A DNA stretch of 36,006 bases, taken from assembly GCA_963575745.1 (NCBI GenBank), contig CAUYUJ010000844.1:12501-48506 (forward strand), in the 5' to 3' direction. The position numbers were made by a program, and so were the translations under genes. The stretch comes from Prorocentrum cordatum (lineage: Eukaryota; Sar; Dinophyceae; Prorocentrales; Prorocentraceae). Positions 1 to 9,302 of this stretch are shown in pieces (the first letter of the stretch is position 1; each line of letters starts with the position of its first letter). The notes below the pieces were generated by a model. That model was not told the DNA's origin, searched no databases, and saw only the letters and a program-made list of their open reading frames with translations.

Positions 1-170
1 TCTTCCTCCTCCTCCTCCTCCGCCTCCTCCTCCTCCTCCTCTTCCTCCTCCTCCTCCTCCGCCTCCTCCTCCGCCTCCGCCTCCGCCTCCTCCTCCTCCT
101 CCTCGTCCTGTCTCCTTCTCCTACTCCTCCTGCTTCCTCTCCTCCTCCTCCTCCTCCTCCTCGTCCTTTC
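1..170. repeat. (TCC)n microsatellite, left edge
   Basis: The first 170 bases are almost pure TCC triplets with scattered GCC, GTC and CTC variants. The tract starts at the window edge, so its full length is unknown. It leaves open frames of Glu, Arg or Ser runs on both strands, which are not genes. Confidence 0.95.
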
Positions 171-731
171 GCCCCGAGGGTGGGGGCCTGGCACCTGTTC
201 TCATGGTGTCAGCGCCACACACTCCTCGGGGCACACTGTCAGTGTCAATTGCATGCGTCGGCTGGGGGCAAATAAACCGGGTTTCGTCGCTCTTGCACCA
301 GGCACGTGGCACTTTGCCCGTGGCAGCGGCGCGTTAGCTGCGGCCGTGACCTGGAGATGGGTACCAGGCATGGGGAGTGTGCATTTGGTTGAGAGGCGGG
401 CCATGTGGTCCGTAAGTCCCTTGGGACCTTGTGTCCGCTCACCCTGGGGTACAAACCCAGTTGCACATGCCATCCGATTCGGCAGGGGTGACGGTCGGGA
501 AGTACGGCGCGGTGACGCGGTGAACCGGCTGTCCCCCTACGCACCACGCCGTCTCGGTTGGGCAGCGAGTCGCTGAGCGACGATGTATCTGCCTTTCCCC
601 TGACCGTCGGTGCTGGCGCCTGCGGGCCCCTTCCTCCTGTTTGGGAGGCCGAGGGTGACGGTTGAGCCTCGCTCGCCGTTCACTTCTTGGATTTATGACA
701 CTCATGACACTCCTCTTCGTCCTTTCTCACT
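171..731. other. GC-rich spacer, no gene recognised
   Basis: Complex, GC-rich sequence between two TCC tracts. Open frames up to about 107 codons exist on both strands and overlap each other, but none has a recognisable domain, a membrane segment or a clear coding bias. No RNA gene is visible. Confidence 0.6.
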
Positions 732-816
732 ATCCTCCTACTCTTCCTCCTCCTCCTCCTCCTCCTCTTCCTTTTTCATCCTCCGCCTCCTCCTCCTCCT
801 CCTCCTCCTCCTCCTC
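732..816. repeat. (TCC)n microsatellite
   Basis: About 85 bases of TCC with a central interruption containing TTTTTCATC. It is one of a series of pyrimidine-rich tracts in the first 2 kb. Confidence 0.95.
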
Positions 817-1640
817 AGGGGCAAGGTTAGGGGGAGGAATACCCATGTGCTTGAGGGCCGTTCAGGGCCTCTGAGAGCGAAGATCGTTCAAGATTGAGCG
901 GTTCACGCGGAGTCGGAAACCAAGGCGGGGAGTCGCCATGGCAGGTGGTTGCCGTTTTTGAGCAAGGATGCGCTGCTGCCTGCGTGCCTGTCCATGGGGC
1001 CAGTCAGCGTGATGGGCTTGAGGGCAGCTGGCATTTGCTGGACCTTGCGCTGTGCCCTCACATTCACAATCAGTTCTAAACAAGCAGTGCCCGATTAATT
1101 CCAATCACGTTGGTGTTCGATGACCTATTGGAGTATGATTCACGGGAAATACGCGATCGAATGCGTTATTGAAGTCGACATGATAGCGGCCATACGTTTG
1201 ATGCGCGCGCTTGATATGTGGCTGAGCATTGACGACAACACCTTCCGACTTGCAGCAGAAGTGTGCTCGAGCGTGTCATGCGCGGACGAACTGCGCTAGG
1301 TCTCGTTTATGACAGGTGCATGTGCTGTCCATTCGCGCGAGGAATTGGGCACCAGCGCAAGCTGCGCGTCGAGAGCGCCGTGATCGTCGAGGTCACGGCG
1401 CCTATCGTCCAGAGGAACACGGTCGGTTGGGGCGACGTCGTCTTCAACCGCGCAGTGCTTTCTGAAGGGGCACGGCCGTGCAGTCGAGCGCGCGCGCACG
1501 CGAGAAAAGGAGGCTGGCCCGGGAGATGAACGAGCGGAGGCGTGCGGCCGCGGAGCGGAGCGGGCGCGCGCGCGATTGGCCAGGAGATGCAGGGAGATGC
1601 GTGAGCGGAGGAGAGCGAGGAGGAAGTGGGCCCGAGATGA
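817..1640. other. Spacer without recognisable gene
   Basis: The stretch is complex sequence. Positions 1080-1260 are noticeably less GC-rich than the rest, and 1470-1600 is very rich in GC dinucleotides. Frames of up to about 90 codons are present but match no family I know. Positions 1544-1585 form the left member of a direct repeat described separately. Confidence 0.6.
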
Positions 1641-1885
1641 TGCCTCCTCCTCCTCCTCCTCCTCCCTCCTCCTCCTCCCCTTCCTTCTCCTCCTCCTCCT
1701 CTCCTCCTCCCCCCTTCCTCCTCTCCTCCTTCCTCCTCCCCTCCTCCTCCTCCTCCTCCTCATCCGCTCCTCCTACTCCTCCTCCTCCTCCTTGTCCTCC
1801 TCCTCCTCCTCCTCCTCCTCCTCCTCCTCCTCCTCAGGCACGCAGCCGCCGAGCGGAGCGGGCGCGAACGCGCGATCGGCCAGGA
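1544..1885. repeat. Direct repeat pair bracketing a TCC tract
   Basis: A ~42 bp sequence at 1544-1585 recurs at 1842-1885. Both contain GAGCGGAGCGGGCGCG followed by CGCGCGAT, T or C, then GGCCAGGA. The pair flanks the TCC tract at 1641-1835. It may be a segmental duplication or a slippage product with the tract expanding between the copies. Confidence 0.75.
1641..1835. repeat. (TCC)n microsatellite
   Basis: About 195 bases of imperfect TCC with CTCC and TTCC variants. The long Ser/Leu/Pro or Glu/Arg frames crossing it on both strands are repeat by-products. Confidence 0.95.
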
Positions 1886-1988
1886 TCGGCCCCGCGCTCT
1901 GCCGCGGTGCTCGCGTGCGCCCCTGCGGGGGGCTCCCGGAAGCTGGGCGCCGGGCGCCGGGCGCCTCCTGCTCGAAAGAAGGAACGAC

Positions 1989-2024
1989 CATGATATCCGG
2001 GGATATATCATGGCCCTGGCCATG
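1989..2024. repeat. Two overlapping short inverted repeats
   Basis: CATGATAT (1989-1996) pairs with ATATCATG (2005-2012) around a GC-rich loop. Directly after, CATGGCC (2009-2015) pairs with GGCCATG (2018-2024) across CT. The two stems share CATG and so are mutually exclusive. No neighbouring gene gives them a role. Confidence 0.6.
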
Positions 2025-2368
2025 ATTACCCCCCCCTTCGTCGGTCATCGCTCCCCTCGGGACGCCGCCGAAGGTGCGAGGACCTGGAAAGAGATGACAG
2101 GAGAGCGGTCAGGGCGACGACGATGAGCTGGCGCTGGCTTGTGCCGACAAGGGAGGCCAGGGAGCAGGGAGTTACCTCAGCGAGAGTCAGACGCTGTAGC
2201 TTCTATGGGGGCAGTTGCTTCGACGGTGGGGCTTAGCAGAGGTTCCTGTGCTCCTGGCTGGCCGCTGGCACAAGTGGGGCCCGCGGAATGAGAAAGCCTC
2301 CCAGGGCGAATGTGCAGTCGACCTCGACTCCTCCCGCCCGGTCGCGTCCGAAAGGGGGGGAGGACTCC
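2025..2368. other. Spacer without recognisable gene
   Basis: About 340 bases of complex, GC-rich DNA leading into a GGA tract. No exon, RNA gene or repeat could be supported. Confidence 0.55.
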
Positions 2369-2544
2369 GAAGGAGGAGGAGGAGGACGAGGAACATGAGG
2401 AGGAGGATGAGGAGGAGGAGGAGGAGGAGGAGGAAAAGGAGGAGGAGGAGGAGGAGGAAAAGGAAGAGGAGGAGGAGGAGGAGGAGGAGGAGGAGGAGGA
2501 GGAGGAGGAGGAGGGGGAGGAGGAGGAGGAGGAGGAGGAGGAGG
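2369..2544. repeat. (GGA)n microsatellite
   Basis: About 175 bases of GGA with some GAA and GAC variants. Purines are on the plus strand, opposite to the TCC tracts at 1-170, 732-816 and 1641-1835. Confidence 0.95.
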
Positions 2545-2730
2545 AATGGACCCGACACCCCCATGGGCTGCGGCGACAACGGCTTGGTGCCCGCGCTCAG
2601 GGGCCGCAAGCGGGCGTCCGCGCGTACCTGGACAACAAGGCGTCTTGCGGCCGCCTCGTGGTCGACCGCGTCGGCGACGGCGACCGGGCGTGCGGTCTGA
2701 CGTGGCACCTCGAGGAGGACGGCGCGGCCA
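2545..2730 (+). other. GC3-rich non-repetitive island between GGA tracts
   Basis: About 185 bases of complex sequence lie between two GGA arrays. One plus-strand frame reads through with strong C/G third positions and includes the peptide AYLDNKASCGRLVVDRVG, which looks more like ordinary protein than the flanking Glu runs. No family is recognised and no splice boundaries can be fixed, so this may be a decayed or real exon fragment or nothing. Confidence 0.2.
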
Positions 2731-2994
2731 TGAGGAGGAGGAGGAGGAGGAGGAGGAGGAGGAGGAGGAGGAGGAGGAGGAGGAGGAGGGAGGAGGAGGC
2801 GGAGGAGGGGAGGAGGAGGGAGGAGGAGGGGGGGAGGGAGGGGGGATGAAGGAGGAGGAGGAGGAGGAGGAGGAGGAGGAGGAGGAGGAGGAGGAGGAGG
2901 AGGAGGAGGAGGAGTAGGAATGAGGAGGAGGAGGAGGAGGAGGAGGAGGAGGAGGAGGAGGAGGAGGAGGAGGAGGAGGAGGAGGAGGAGGATA
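2731..2994. repeat. (GGA)n microsatellite
   Basis: About 265 bases of GGA broken by G-rich interruptions near 2800-2845 and by a TAGGAATGA interruption near 2915. The part from 2924 onward is where the sequence re-starts after the N gap, at 16007. Confidence 0.95.
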
Positions 2995-3480
2995 ATATGA
3001 CTGCCCGCAAGAGCCAATCGTGCAGACTCGGTCCGAGACGTCGGTCAGAACTTCGCAGCGCGGTGGCCCTGCAGTGGCGGCCTGTGGATCAACGCGTCCG
3101 AAGGTTTTTGTTTGTAGAAAGCATCCGAATGGTTAGATCCCGTGGCCGCTCTTTTGGTGGCCTGGCGCGGAAGCAGAGCCACGCATCGTCTTCTTGCTCT
3201 CCTCGTGTGTTCTTGTTCGCCGCTTCCGTTGCCTCATTTTTGTCACCGTTGTGGCCCCCTTTTCTGCGTGCTGCCTGCGCTTGGCCTGCACTTGCACGAC
3301 TTCTTAGACGGCGCGCAGCTGCCTGCGTCGCTCGCGATCAAAAAGCAAGCAGAACCACCTCGACGGTGTCGGCTATGGGCTAAGGTTTTACTGTACCCTT
3401 CATTCGAGGTCGCCATCCGTGGCCGCGTGGGACATCGATGGGTGGCAGTTGTCAGTAGTGTTAAATCGGGCCTGTCTCTC
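2995..3480. other. Unique stretch, no gene recognised
   Basis: About 480 bases of complex DNA follow the GGA tract. A plus-strand frame of 128 codons (2997-3383) is open, but its product is Arg/Ala/Ser-rich with no domain I recognise, and overlapping frames of similar size exist. It recurs at 16078-16563. Confidence 0.5.
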
Positions 3481-3599
3481 TACAGGGGGAATATTCAGAA
3501 ATAGTCAAAGATAGTCTGGGGACGATGTTTGAGTATGTTTGACCATGTTTGAATATTTTCTTGGAGTCTGTTTTATTCTTCGTCGAAAATCCCCCTGTA
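3481..3599. mobile_element. Candidate TA-flanked miniature inverted-repeat element
   Basis: The sequence starts TA-CAGGGGGA (3481-3490) and ends TCCCCCTG-TA (3590-3599), giving a perfect 8 bp terminal inverted repeat between TA dinucleotides. A TA duplication is what Tc1/mariner-type elements leave (established knowledge). The interior is AT-rich and holds three ATGTTTGA units at 10 bp spacing (3527-3556). No transposase is encoded. Only one locus is present here, counted again at 16564-16682 in the duplicated segment, so mobility is not shown. Confidence 0.45.
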
Positions 3600-5260
3600 C
3601 AGGGGCACGCCCGACTCAACAGTAGTGACCCCTTCTGGAGTCCCATTGGTGTAATTTTGGTGCGCTCTGAAGCTCACAGGAAGCGGGAGGGCGATACAGC
3701 CGAAATCAATGAATCACATCCGGTTTTTGACAGGTCTTGGCTTCCTCAAGTTTCTCTTGGGGCCTCTGAGAGCTGTCTTGGGCCTCTACTGGGGCTCTGT
3801 TGGGGGTCTTCGGGGCCCTCTTGGAACCCTTCTGGTTCACACTTGGAGCCATCTTGGGCGATCCTGGAGCCATGTTGAGGATCCCAAATCCCACACGAAG
3901 CGAAAAAGGCGAGACGCCCACACTCATTGAGACACATCACGTCATTGAACGGTTTGGTTTCAGAGGCATCTTGGCAGCCGTCTAGGACCATCTTGGTCCA
4001 CCTCGGGGCTCTCGTCGGGTCTCTTTGGTGGCTGCCTTTTGTGCATATTTGGGCCGTGTCGGGTCATCTTGGGGCTTGCAGACCCTTGATGCCCGCCCTT
4101 GGGCCGCCCCGGGGTCCTCATTCGGGCCCGCTGGGAGCTGCCTTGGGTCCCTGCTGGGGCGCACCTGATGGTCGTCCGAATCCTTTTTCAAGCCCATTCA
4201 GGCCCACTTGGGGCCACTTGGAGGTTTCCAAATCCAACAGGAAGCGAAAAGGCGAGAAAGTCAGAGTCGTTGAAACACATGAAGTTTTTGGTGGGGGGTT
4301 GGGGCCCAGAGCTGCCTTGGAGGCTGTCTGGGAAGCTGTCTTGGTCCACCTCGGGGCTCTCGTGGGGCCTCTTTGGTGGCTGCCTTTGGGGCATTTTGGG
4401 GCCGTGCCATCTTGGGGCTGTGCCGCCTCTTGGTGTCGGCTCTTGGGCCGCCCTGGGGTCTTCTTCGGCCCCGCTGGACGTTTCCTTGGACCCCCGCTGA
4501 GGCGCTCTTGGGGGTCTTCGGAACTCTCTTGAAGCCCTTTTGAAAATGGTGAGAAAGCCATGCTCGTTGAAGCACATGGTGTTTTTTTAAGGTTTCGGGC
4601 ATGCAAGCGTCTTGGGGGCTGTCTTGGACCATTTCGGGCCACCTCGGGGCTATCGTCGGGCCTCTTGGGTGGCTGTCTCGTGGGCATCTTTGGGCCGTGT
4701 AGGGTCATCTTGGTGCTTGCAACCCCTTGATGCTGGCTTTTGGGCTGCCCTGGGGTTCTCTTCGGGCCCGCTGGGAGCTGCCTGGGTTCCCTACTGCGGC
4801 GTTTTTTTATGGTCTTCGGAAATGATTCGGCGCCCTTTCAGGGTCACTTGGAGCCATCTGGAGGCTTTAAAACCCAACGGGAAGCGAAACTACGAGACGA
4901 CCATACTCATTTAACCAAATTGCGTTTTCGAGCGTTTTGGGCACAGAGGCGTCCTGGGGGCTGTCTTGGGCCTTGGACAAGTTCGGGCCACCTCGGGGCT
5001 ACCTCCTGGCATCGCTCGGACGTGTGCATTTTTTTCTCGGCGAGAACCATCGAGGAGCATCCTTGATCATTCGGCGAAACAGCCACGCACGAAACCGAAA
5101 AAAACACAGGGAACGGACATCCGAGCGATGGCGAGACCTGGGAGCCTCTTTGGTGGCTGCCCTGTGGGCACCCTGGGGTCCTGTATGGGGCCATCTTGAG
5201 GCCTGCAACCCCTTGATGCTGGCTCTTGGGCCGCCCTGGGGTCCTCGTCAGGCCCGCTGG

Positions 5261-5315
5261 GAGGAGGAGGAGGAGGAGGAGGAGGAGGAGGAGGAGGAGG
5301 AGGAGGAGGAGGAGG
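5261..5315. repeat. (GGA)n microsatellite inside the array
   Basis: About 55 bases of nearly perfect GGA interrupt a ~340 bp unit shortly before the inserted TIR element. The equivalent tract in copy 2 has the same length. Confidence 0.95.
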
Positions 5316-5373
5316 TGAGCCCCTACTGGGGTGCTCCCGAGGGTCTTCCGAACTTTGTTGAAGCCCTTTCGTG

Positions 5374-5559
5374 CCCAGACCTCCTCGCGTCGTGAAAAAA
5401 TCACGACGGAAGGTTTTTCTCTATTTTCGGCCTCCGGGGGCCCTTACTGGGCCTCGGGAGCGTCAAAAACGACTCAGGATGAAAAACTGGTCCCGGGGAA
5501 GGGGTCCAGACCTCTGGTGGTCGACGTTGTGAAAAAATCACGACGTCGGGGGTCTGGGA
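5374..5559 (-). mobile_element. TIR element with two subterminal hairpins (family E, copy 3)
   Basis: The element is 186 bp with inverted ends CCCAGACC...CC (5374) and GGGGGTCTGGG (ending 5559). A hairpin sits just inside each end: CGTCGTGA pairs with TCACGACG across A residues near 5387-5407, and GACGTTGTGA pairs with TCACGACGTC near 5524-5548. In reverse orientation it matches the elements at 9008-9199 and 29756-29944 along its length, including CCAGAGGTCTGGACC and TTCCCCGGGACC. It has no coding capacity. A ~50 bp direct repeat flanks it. Confidence 0.75.
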
Positions 5560-6316
5560 CTGGGGTGCTCCCGATGGTCTCCCGAACTTTTTTGAAGTCC
5601 TTTCGTGCCCACCTGGAACCATTTTGATATGAGATTTCAAAATCCCACGTGAAGGGTAAAGGCGAGGAAGCCGGCATCACCGACGCACACGACGTTTTGC
5701 CCGTTGGCGTCCTGGGGGCTGTCTTGGACCATTCTAGGCCACCTCGGGGCCATCTTGGGGCCTTTTTGGTGGCTGCCTTGTGGGCATCTTGGGGCCGTGT
5801 GGGGGCCATCGGGACCATCTTGGGGCTTGCAACCCCCTGATGCCGGCCGGCTCTTGGGCCGCCTTGGGGTCGTCTTCGGGCCCGCTTGGAGCTGTCTTGG
5901 GCCCCTACTGGGACGCTCTTGGGGTCTTCCGAACTCTCTTGAAGCCCTTTCATGCCCACCTGGAGCCATTTTGAGATTTTAAGATCCCACAAGGAGCGAC
6001 AAGGCGAGAAAGCCAGAGTCATCGAACAATGATTTCTGAAGCGCGTGAAGTTTTCGCAGGTCTTGGGCCCGGAAGCGTCCTGGGGGCTGTCTTGGACCAT
6101 CCTGGCCCACCTCGTGGATATCTTTGGGCCTCCTGGGTTGCTGTCTTGGGGGCGCACTTGGGGAGCCACCCGTTGATCCGCTCTCGTGGGCCGCTCTTGG
6201 GCCCCCCTTGGAGGTTCGCCGGGGCGACCCCCGAACTGTGCTGAGGGTCCTGAGGGCTGCGCCCGTGAGCATAGCCATCTCTGGCCCGGCTTGACCTGGA
6301 GTTGCCCCCAGCGGTC

Positions 6317-6511
6317 CTCCTCCTCGTCCTCCTCCTCCTCCTCCTCCATTACTGTAATCCGTAAGAAGTATATGAAGAAGAGATAACTAGCTAAGACACT
6401 CCGAAATAAGAACTCAGAATACACATGCTGATAACGATGACCTAGGACGAAGATGAGCTCCTTAAGCCCCCCTCCTCCTCGTTCCTCCTCGCTCCTCCTC
6501 CTCTTTTTCGC
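6317..6511. repeat. TCC tract interrupted by a 123 bp AT-richer segment
   Basis: TCC triplets at 6317-6347 and 6471-6511 bracket an AT-richer, non-repetitive segment at 6348-6470. Copy 2 has continuous TCC DNA of similar total length here (19398-19563). The copy 1 segment has no coding signal and no inverted ends. Confidence 0.7.
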
Positions 6512-6570
6512 AACGTCGACCCCCAGAGGTCTGGACCCTTTCCCCGGGGCCGGGTTTGCCGCCCGACTTA
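6512..6570 (+). mobile_element. Truncated family E TIR element (5' part)
   Basis: Starting in TTTTTCGCAACGTCGACC, this matches positions ~23-80 of the 29756 element, including the CCCCCAGAGGTCTGGACC palindrome half and TTTCCCCGGG. It lacks the outer TIR and the 3' half, so it is a fragment abutting a TCC tract. Confidence 0.65.
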
Positions 6571-7200
6571 AGCGCAGACCCGATTTAAAAACTACCGCTC
6601 AGCTTTCAATCGCATCGAATCCGGTTGCATCCGTTTCCGAGCAATGCCAGTCTTTGACGCCTGGCATAGATCTACCAGCCAATCCAGCAACGATGCCCAG
6701 GTGAATTGCATTGATCGGGGAAGTGTGGAAGCAGCAGTTGAACAAAAATGGGGGAGGTGCAGCTGTCGAACCGAAGATCGGGATGGGCATCTTGGCAGCC
6801 TACTTAAGACTTTTTGGGACCTTCTTGGAGCCATTATGAATGCCTGTGGGGCTCGTTTTGGGTCCTCTGGTGGCCCTCTGCCATCCTGGAAGCAATCGAT
6901 TACAACATAGGGCGGCGCGTTTGTCAGTCCCCCCGTCGGAAGCCGGAAACCTCAAAGTCGTCTGGGCGATGTTGGAGCCGTCTGTATGCGTCAGATGCCC
7001 ATCGGAAGCCAGATGGCAAGAATAACAAAAGTCAACGTTGCTCTTCAGATTTTGGAAGGATTTTGGCCGCTCGGGGGCGTCCTTGGGAGTCTTGGTGGCA
7101 ACTTGGAGCCGTCTAGGGGCGGTCGTGGAGCCTCTTGGAGGAATGTTATAAGACGTCTTGAGCTATGTGAGGCCCTCCTGGGCCAGACTGAGCCATCCTA
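6571..7200. other. Degenerate satellite remnants, no gene
   Basis: From about 6786 the sequence shows scattered CTTGG-GGCC satellite words and two degenerate boundary boxes (CGTCGGAAGCCGGAAACC near 6946 and CATCGGAAGCCAGATGGC near 6999). This looks like an old, decayed edge of the tandem array. No coding region is recognised. Confidence 0.5.
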
Positions 7201-8440
7201 GACGCTCTAACGCCTCGCGACCGTGCCTGTCCAGACCTCGGGAGAGGAGGTAGGGGGAGAGGTGAACCTTACCCCGAATGGGAAGGAGCTTGGGCTGAGC
7301 TGCAGTCCGGATGCTGACAGAAGGACCATTTCGGGCTCAGGAGCGGCCCTGGATTTCGAGCAAAACCTTAGACGTAGGTTGGGGAACCTCCCTCGTGGCC
7401 GGGGCTCGCCGTAGCCAGAACGGCCCCTTCGTTCCTTACCCAGCGTTCTTTATGGTAGCACGGCGACCGTATGTCGCTAAGCCACCTACGCCCAGAGGGC
7501 TGGTGGGATTCTATCGATCTCTGAGCTGCTGGCGATAAGGAAAATCTGCGCCGTGTGACCCCACATCAAATTTAGTGCCTGGGAACTCGGTGCCTTGTCT
7601 GCAGGCCGGTATCAGTATCCAAGACGACTCGAACGATCTCGAGATTCTCGACCCAAGGGATAAATGCGCTGTGTGATCCTGCGTCGATCTCAATGGTTGA
7701 GAGCACTGTTGTTTACCCACAGCTCGAGATGGAATCGAACGCTTCGCCCGCAATATAAGTTTAACGACTTATATTGTATGTGTTTTGCAGTGCGTGCAAG
7801 TATGATGCACCAATGTATGGGGCGACTCGTGCCTCACAGCCAGGCCGATTCCATTTCGAGAACGTCAGCCCGGAGTGCAGCTCCTAATAGCAGATGAAGC
7901 AGCACTGTTCTAGGAAGTTCTATCAATGCCGTGTGTGATGCGGTGTGTGATGATGCTTCCAACTCAATGCCTGTAGATTGCCCACAGCTCAAGATCTGGT
8001 CGAACAACTACCGGTTGTAATGCAACTCGGCCAACCATCATGTATCGATAAGTTCGGATCTGAATTCTGTGCTTGAGAGTTCTGTCACTGCGCCCCGTGG
8101 TTCTGAAAACGAGTTATTATATGGGAAGTATGCCGATGTGTTCGTCATCCTGCATCGTTTTGAGCACGTGAGTCGAGACCAAGGCACAAGCCCACCCTTG
8201 CAACTCAACAAGGTTCGAGCCGCACTCAGTATTTCAGATCGATCGCAAGGCCTTGCGTATTTTTCTGCACTGTGTTCAGTGCCTGGGAGATATGCACAGT
8301 GTCCGCAACTCGAGACTGTGTCGAGAAGCGGCTGCGCATGTTGCGACTCTAACGGTTCAGGGCATACCGGTTTTCGGGCCGTATCAGTGATTATGGGCCG
8401 ATCCGATCCAGGGATGTGAGCCTTCCAAGTCGGCGCGCAG
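7201..8440. other. Unique-looking 1.2 kb stretch, no gene recognised
   Basis: Complex sequence of moderate GC. Weak repeated phrases occur: a GCCGTGTGTGA-like phrase near 7550, 7668 and 7928, CTCAATG nearby, and CCCACAGCTC followed by AGATCTGG or AGATGGAA near 7721 and 7980. They suggest very old duplicated modules. The open frames are short and unrelated to known families. In copy 2 it carries 46 extra bases. Confidence 0.5.
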
Positions 8441-8557
8441 TTCATTGCGTCTTTCTTCTTTTGTTTTTGTTTTGTTTCGATTTTTTGTTGATTTTGTTGT
8501 TTGTGTTTGTTGTTGTGGTTTGGTTTTTTGTTGTTGTTGATTGTGGTGTTTCATTGC
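8441..8557. repeat. T/G-rich 109 bp insertion with 8 bp direct repeats (copy 1 only)
   Basis: TTCATTGC occurs at 8441-8448 and again at 8550-8557. The intervening ~101 bases are mostly T and G. Copy 2 has a single TTCATTGC and lacks the insert. No inverted ends or coding capacity are seen. Confidence 0.8.
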
Positions 8558-9007
8558 CTGATCGAGCCTGCGCGTCCACAGCTCATGTCTGGGAGCCCGT
8601 TGTGGGTAGCCTGGCCGCCGAAGACGGCGGCACACGACGCAGCCAGGCCGCTGAACAGTACTACAACGCAGTGTGCTACGATGCGATGCGGCGCAGTGCC
8701 ATGCCATGACCGTAGACGCGCTAACGGTGTGTTAGCTAACAGCGAGGTAGGACAACCAGCTGTAGGAAGGCGTGGTTCGTGGCCAGACCAAGTGTGGGAA
8801 CGCCTGGTTCGTGCTTTCCTACAACTCGCTGTGCTTTCGTTTTCGTTCGCTACACTCGTATGTTTGGACACGGTGTTCCGTGAGTTGTCCTACAGTTTGT
8901 TCTGTTCCAGATTCCCAACCGCACCGTTTACCAAGCGCGCCGCCAGCGCGGCCTTGGCATGACATGGCGCTCGCTGATGTCGTAGGCGCTGCGCGCTGCC
9001 ACCGAGG
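8558..9007. other. Unique stretch with short hairpins, no gene
   Basis: No gene is recognised. Several short inverted repeats are present: a nested stem at 8609-8648 (GCCTGG with CCAGGC outside, CCGCCG with CGGCGG inside), GCTAAC with GTTAGC at 8720-8736, and TGTAGGAA with TTCCTACA spanning about 8761-8825. They are present in both copies, which is uninformative if the copies are one locus. Confidence 0.45.
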
Positions 9008-9199
9008 CCCCAGGCCCCCGACGTCGTGATTTCTTCGCTTCGTGACCTCGACCCCCAGAGGTCTGGACCCTTTCCCCGGGACCGGCTTTTCATCCCGAGC
9101 CGTTCTTTGACGGTCCCGCGGCCCGGCGAGGACCTCCGGAGGGCGAAGATAGCGAAAAACTTGCCGTCGTGATCTTTTCACGACGCGAGGGGGTCTGGG
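9008..9199 (+). mobile_element. TIR element with two subterminal hairpins (family E, copy 2)
   Basis: The element is 192 bp, starting CCCCAGGCCCCCGACGTCG and ending GAGGGGGTCTGGG. The 5' hairpin is CGACGTCGTGA against TTCGTGACCTCG, weakened here. The 3' hairpin is CGTCGTGA with TCACGACG near 9162-9184. The interior shares CCAGAGGTCTGGACC, TTTCCCCGGGACCGG and GCGAAGATAGCGAAA with the copy at 29756. It is non-coding and lacks a clear target-site duplication. Confidence 0.75.
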
Positions 9200-9271
9200 C
9201 ACGCGAGGACCTCCAGAGGGCGAAAATAGCGAAAAGCCTGCCGCCGTGAAATTTTTCCCGACGCGAAGGGG
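9200..9271 (+). mobile_element. Partial family E element (3' part) in tandem
   Basis: The sequence after the full element repeats its 3' third: CGCGAGGACCTCCAGAGGGCG, AAATAGCGAAAAGCCTGCCG, then CGTGAAATTTTTCCCGACG as a decayed 3' hairpin. This looks like a partial tandem duplication of the element's end. Confidence 0.65.
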
Positions 9272-9302
9272 GTGATGCTGATGCTGATGCTGTTGCTGAT
9301 GC

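Larger units (their letters stand above)
3675..6245. repeat. Tandem array of ~340 bp units
   Basis: About seven degenerate units are recognisable by a boundary box with the core GAAGCGAAAAGGCGAGAA, at 3675, 3890, 4231, 4540, 4871, 5641 and 5981. Most units then run through GGGGGCTGTCTTGGACCA-like, GGTGGCTGCCTT-like, GGGCCGCCCTGGGGTC-like and CTCTCTTGAAGCCC-like segments before the next box. Typical spacing is 310-345 bp. The 770 bp interval from 4871 to 5641 is lengthened by a GGA tract and an inserted TIR element. Overlapping open frames on both strands come from the repeat. Confidence 0.85.

Noticed and set aside
2187-3017. 276-codon minus-strand frame of Leu and Pro runs
   Set aside because: It is the translation of GGA microsatellites in one frame. 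All six frames are open across such tracts, and no non-repeat domain is present.
5389-5410. Intrinsic transcription terminator from the CGTCGTGA hairpin with A/T run
   Set aside because: The same hairpin recurs at both ends of a dispersed ~190 bp element and the genome is eukaryotic, so a bacterial-type terminator is not meaningful.
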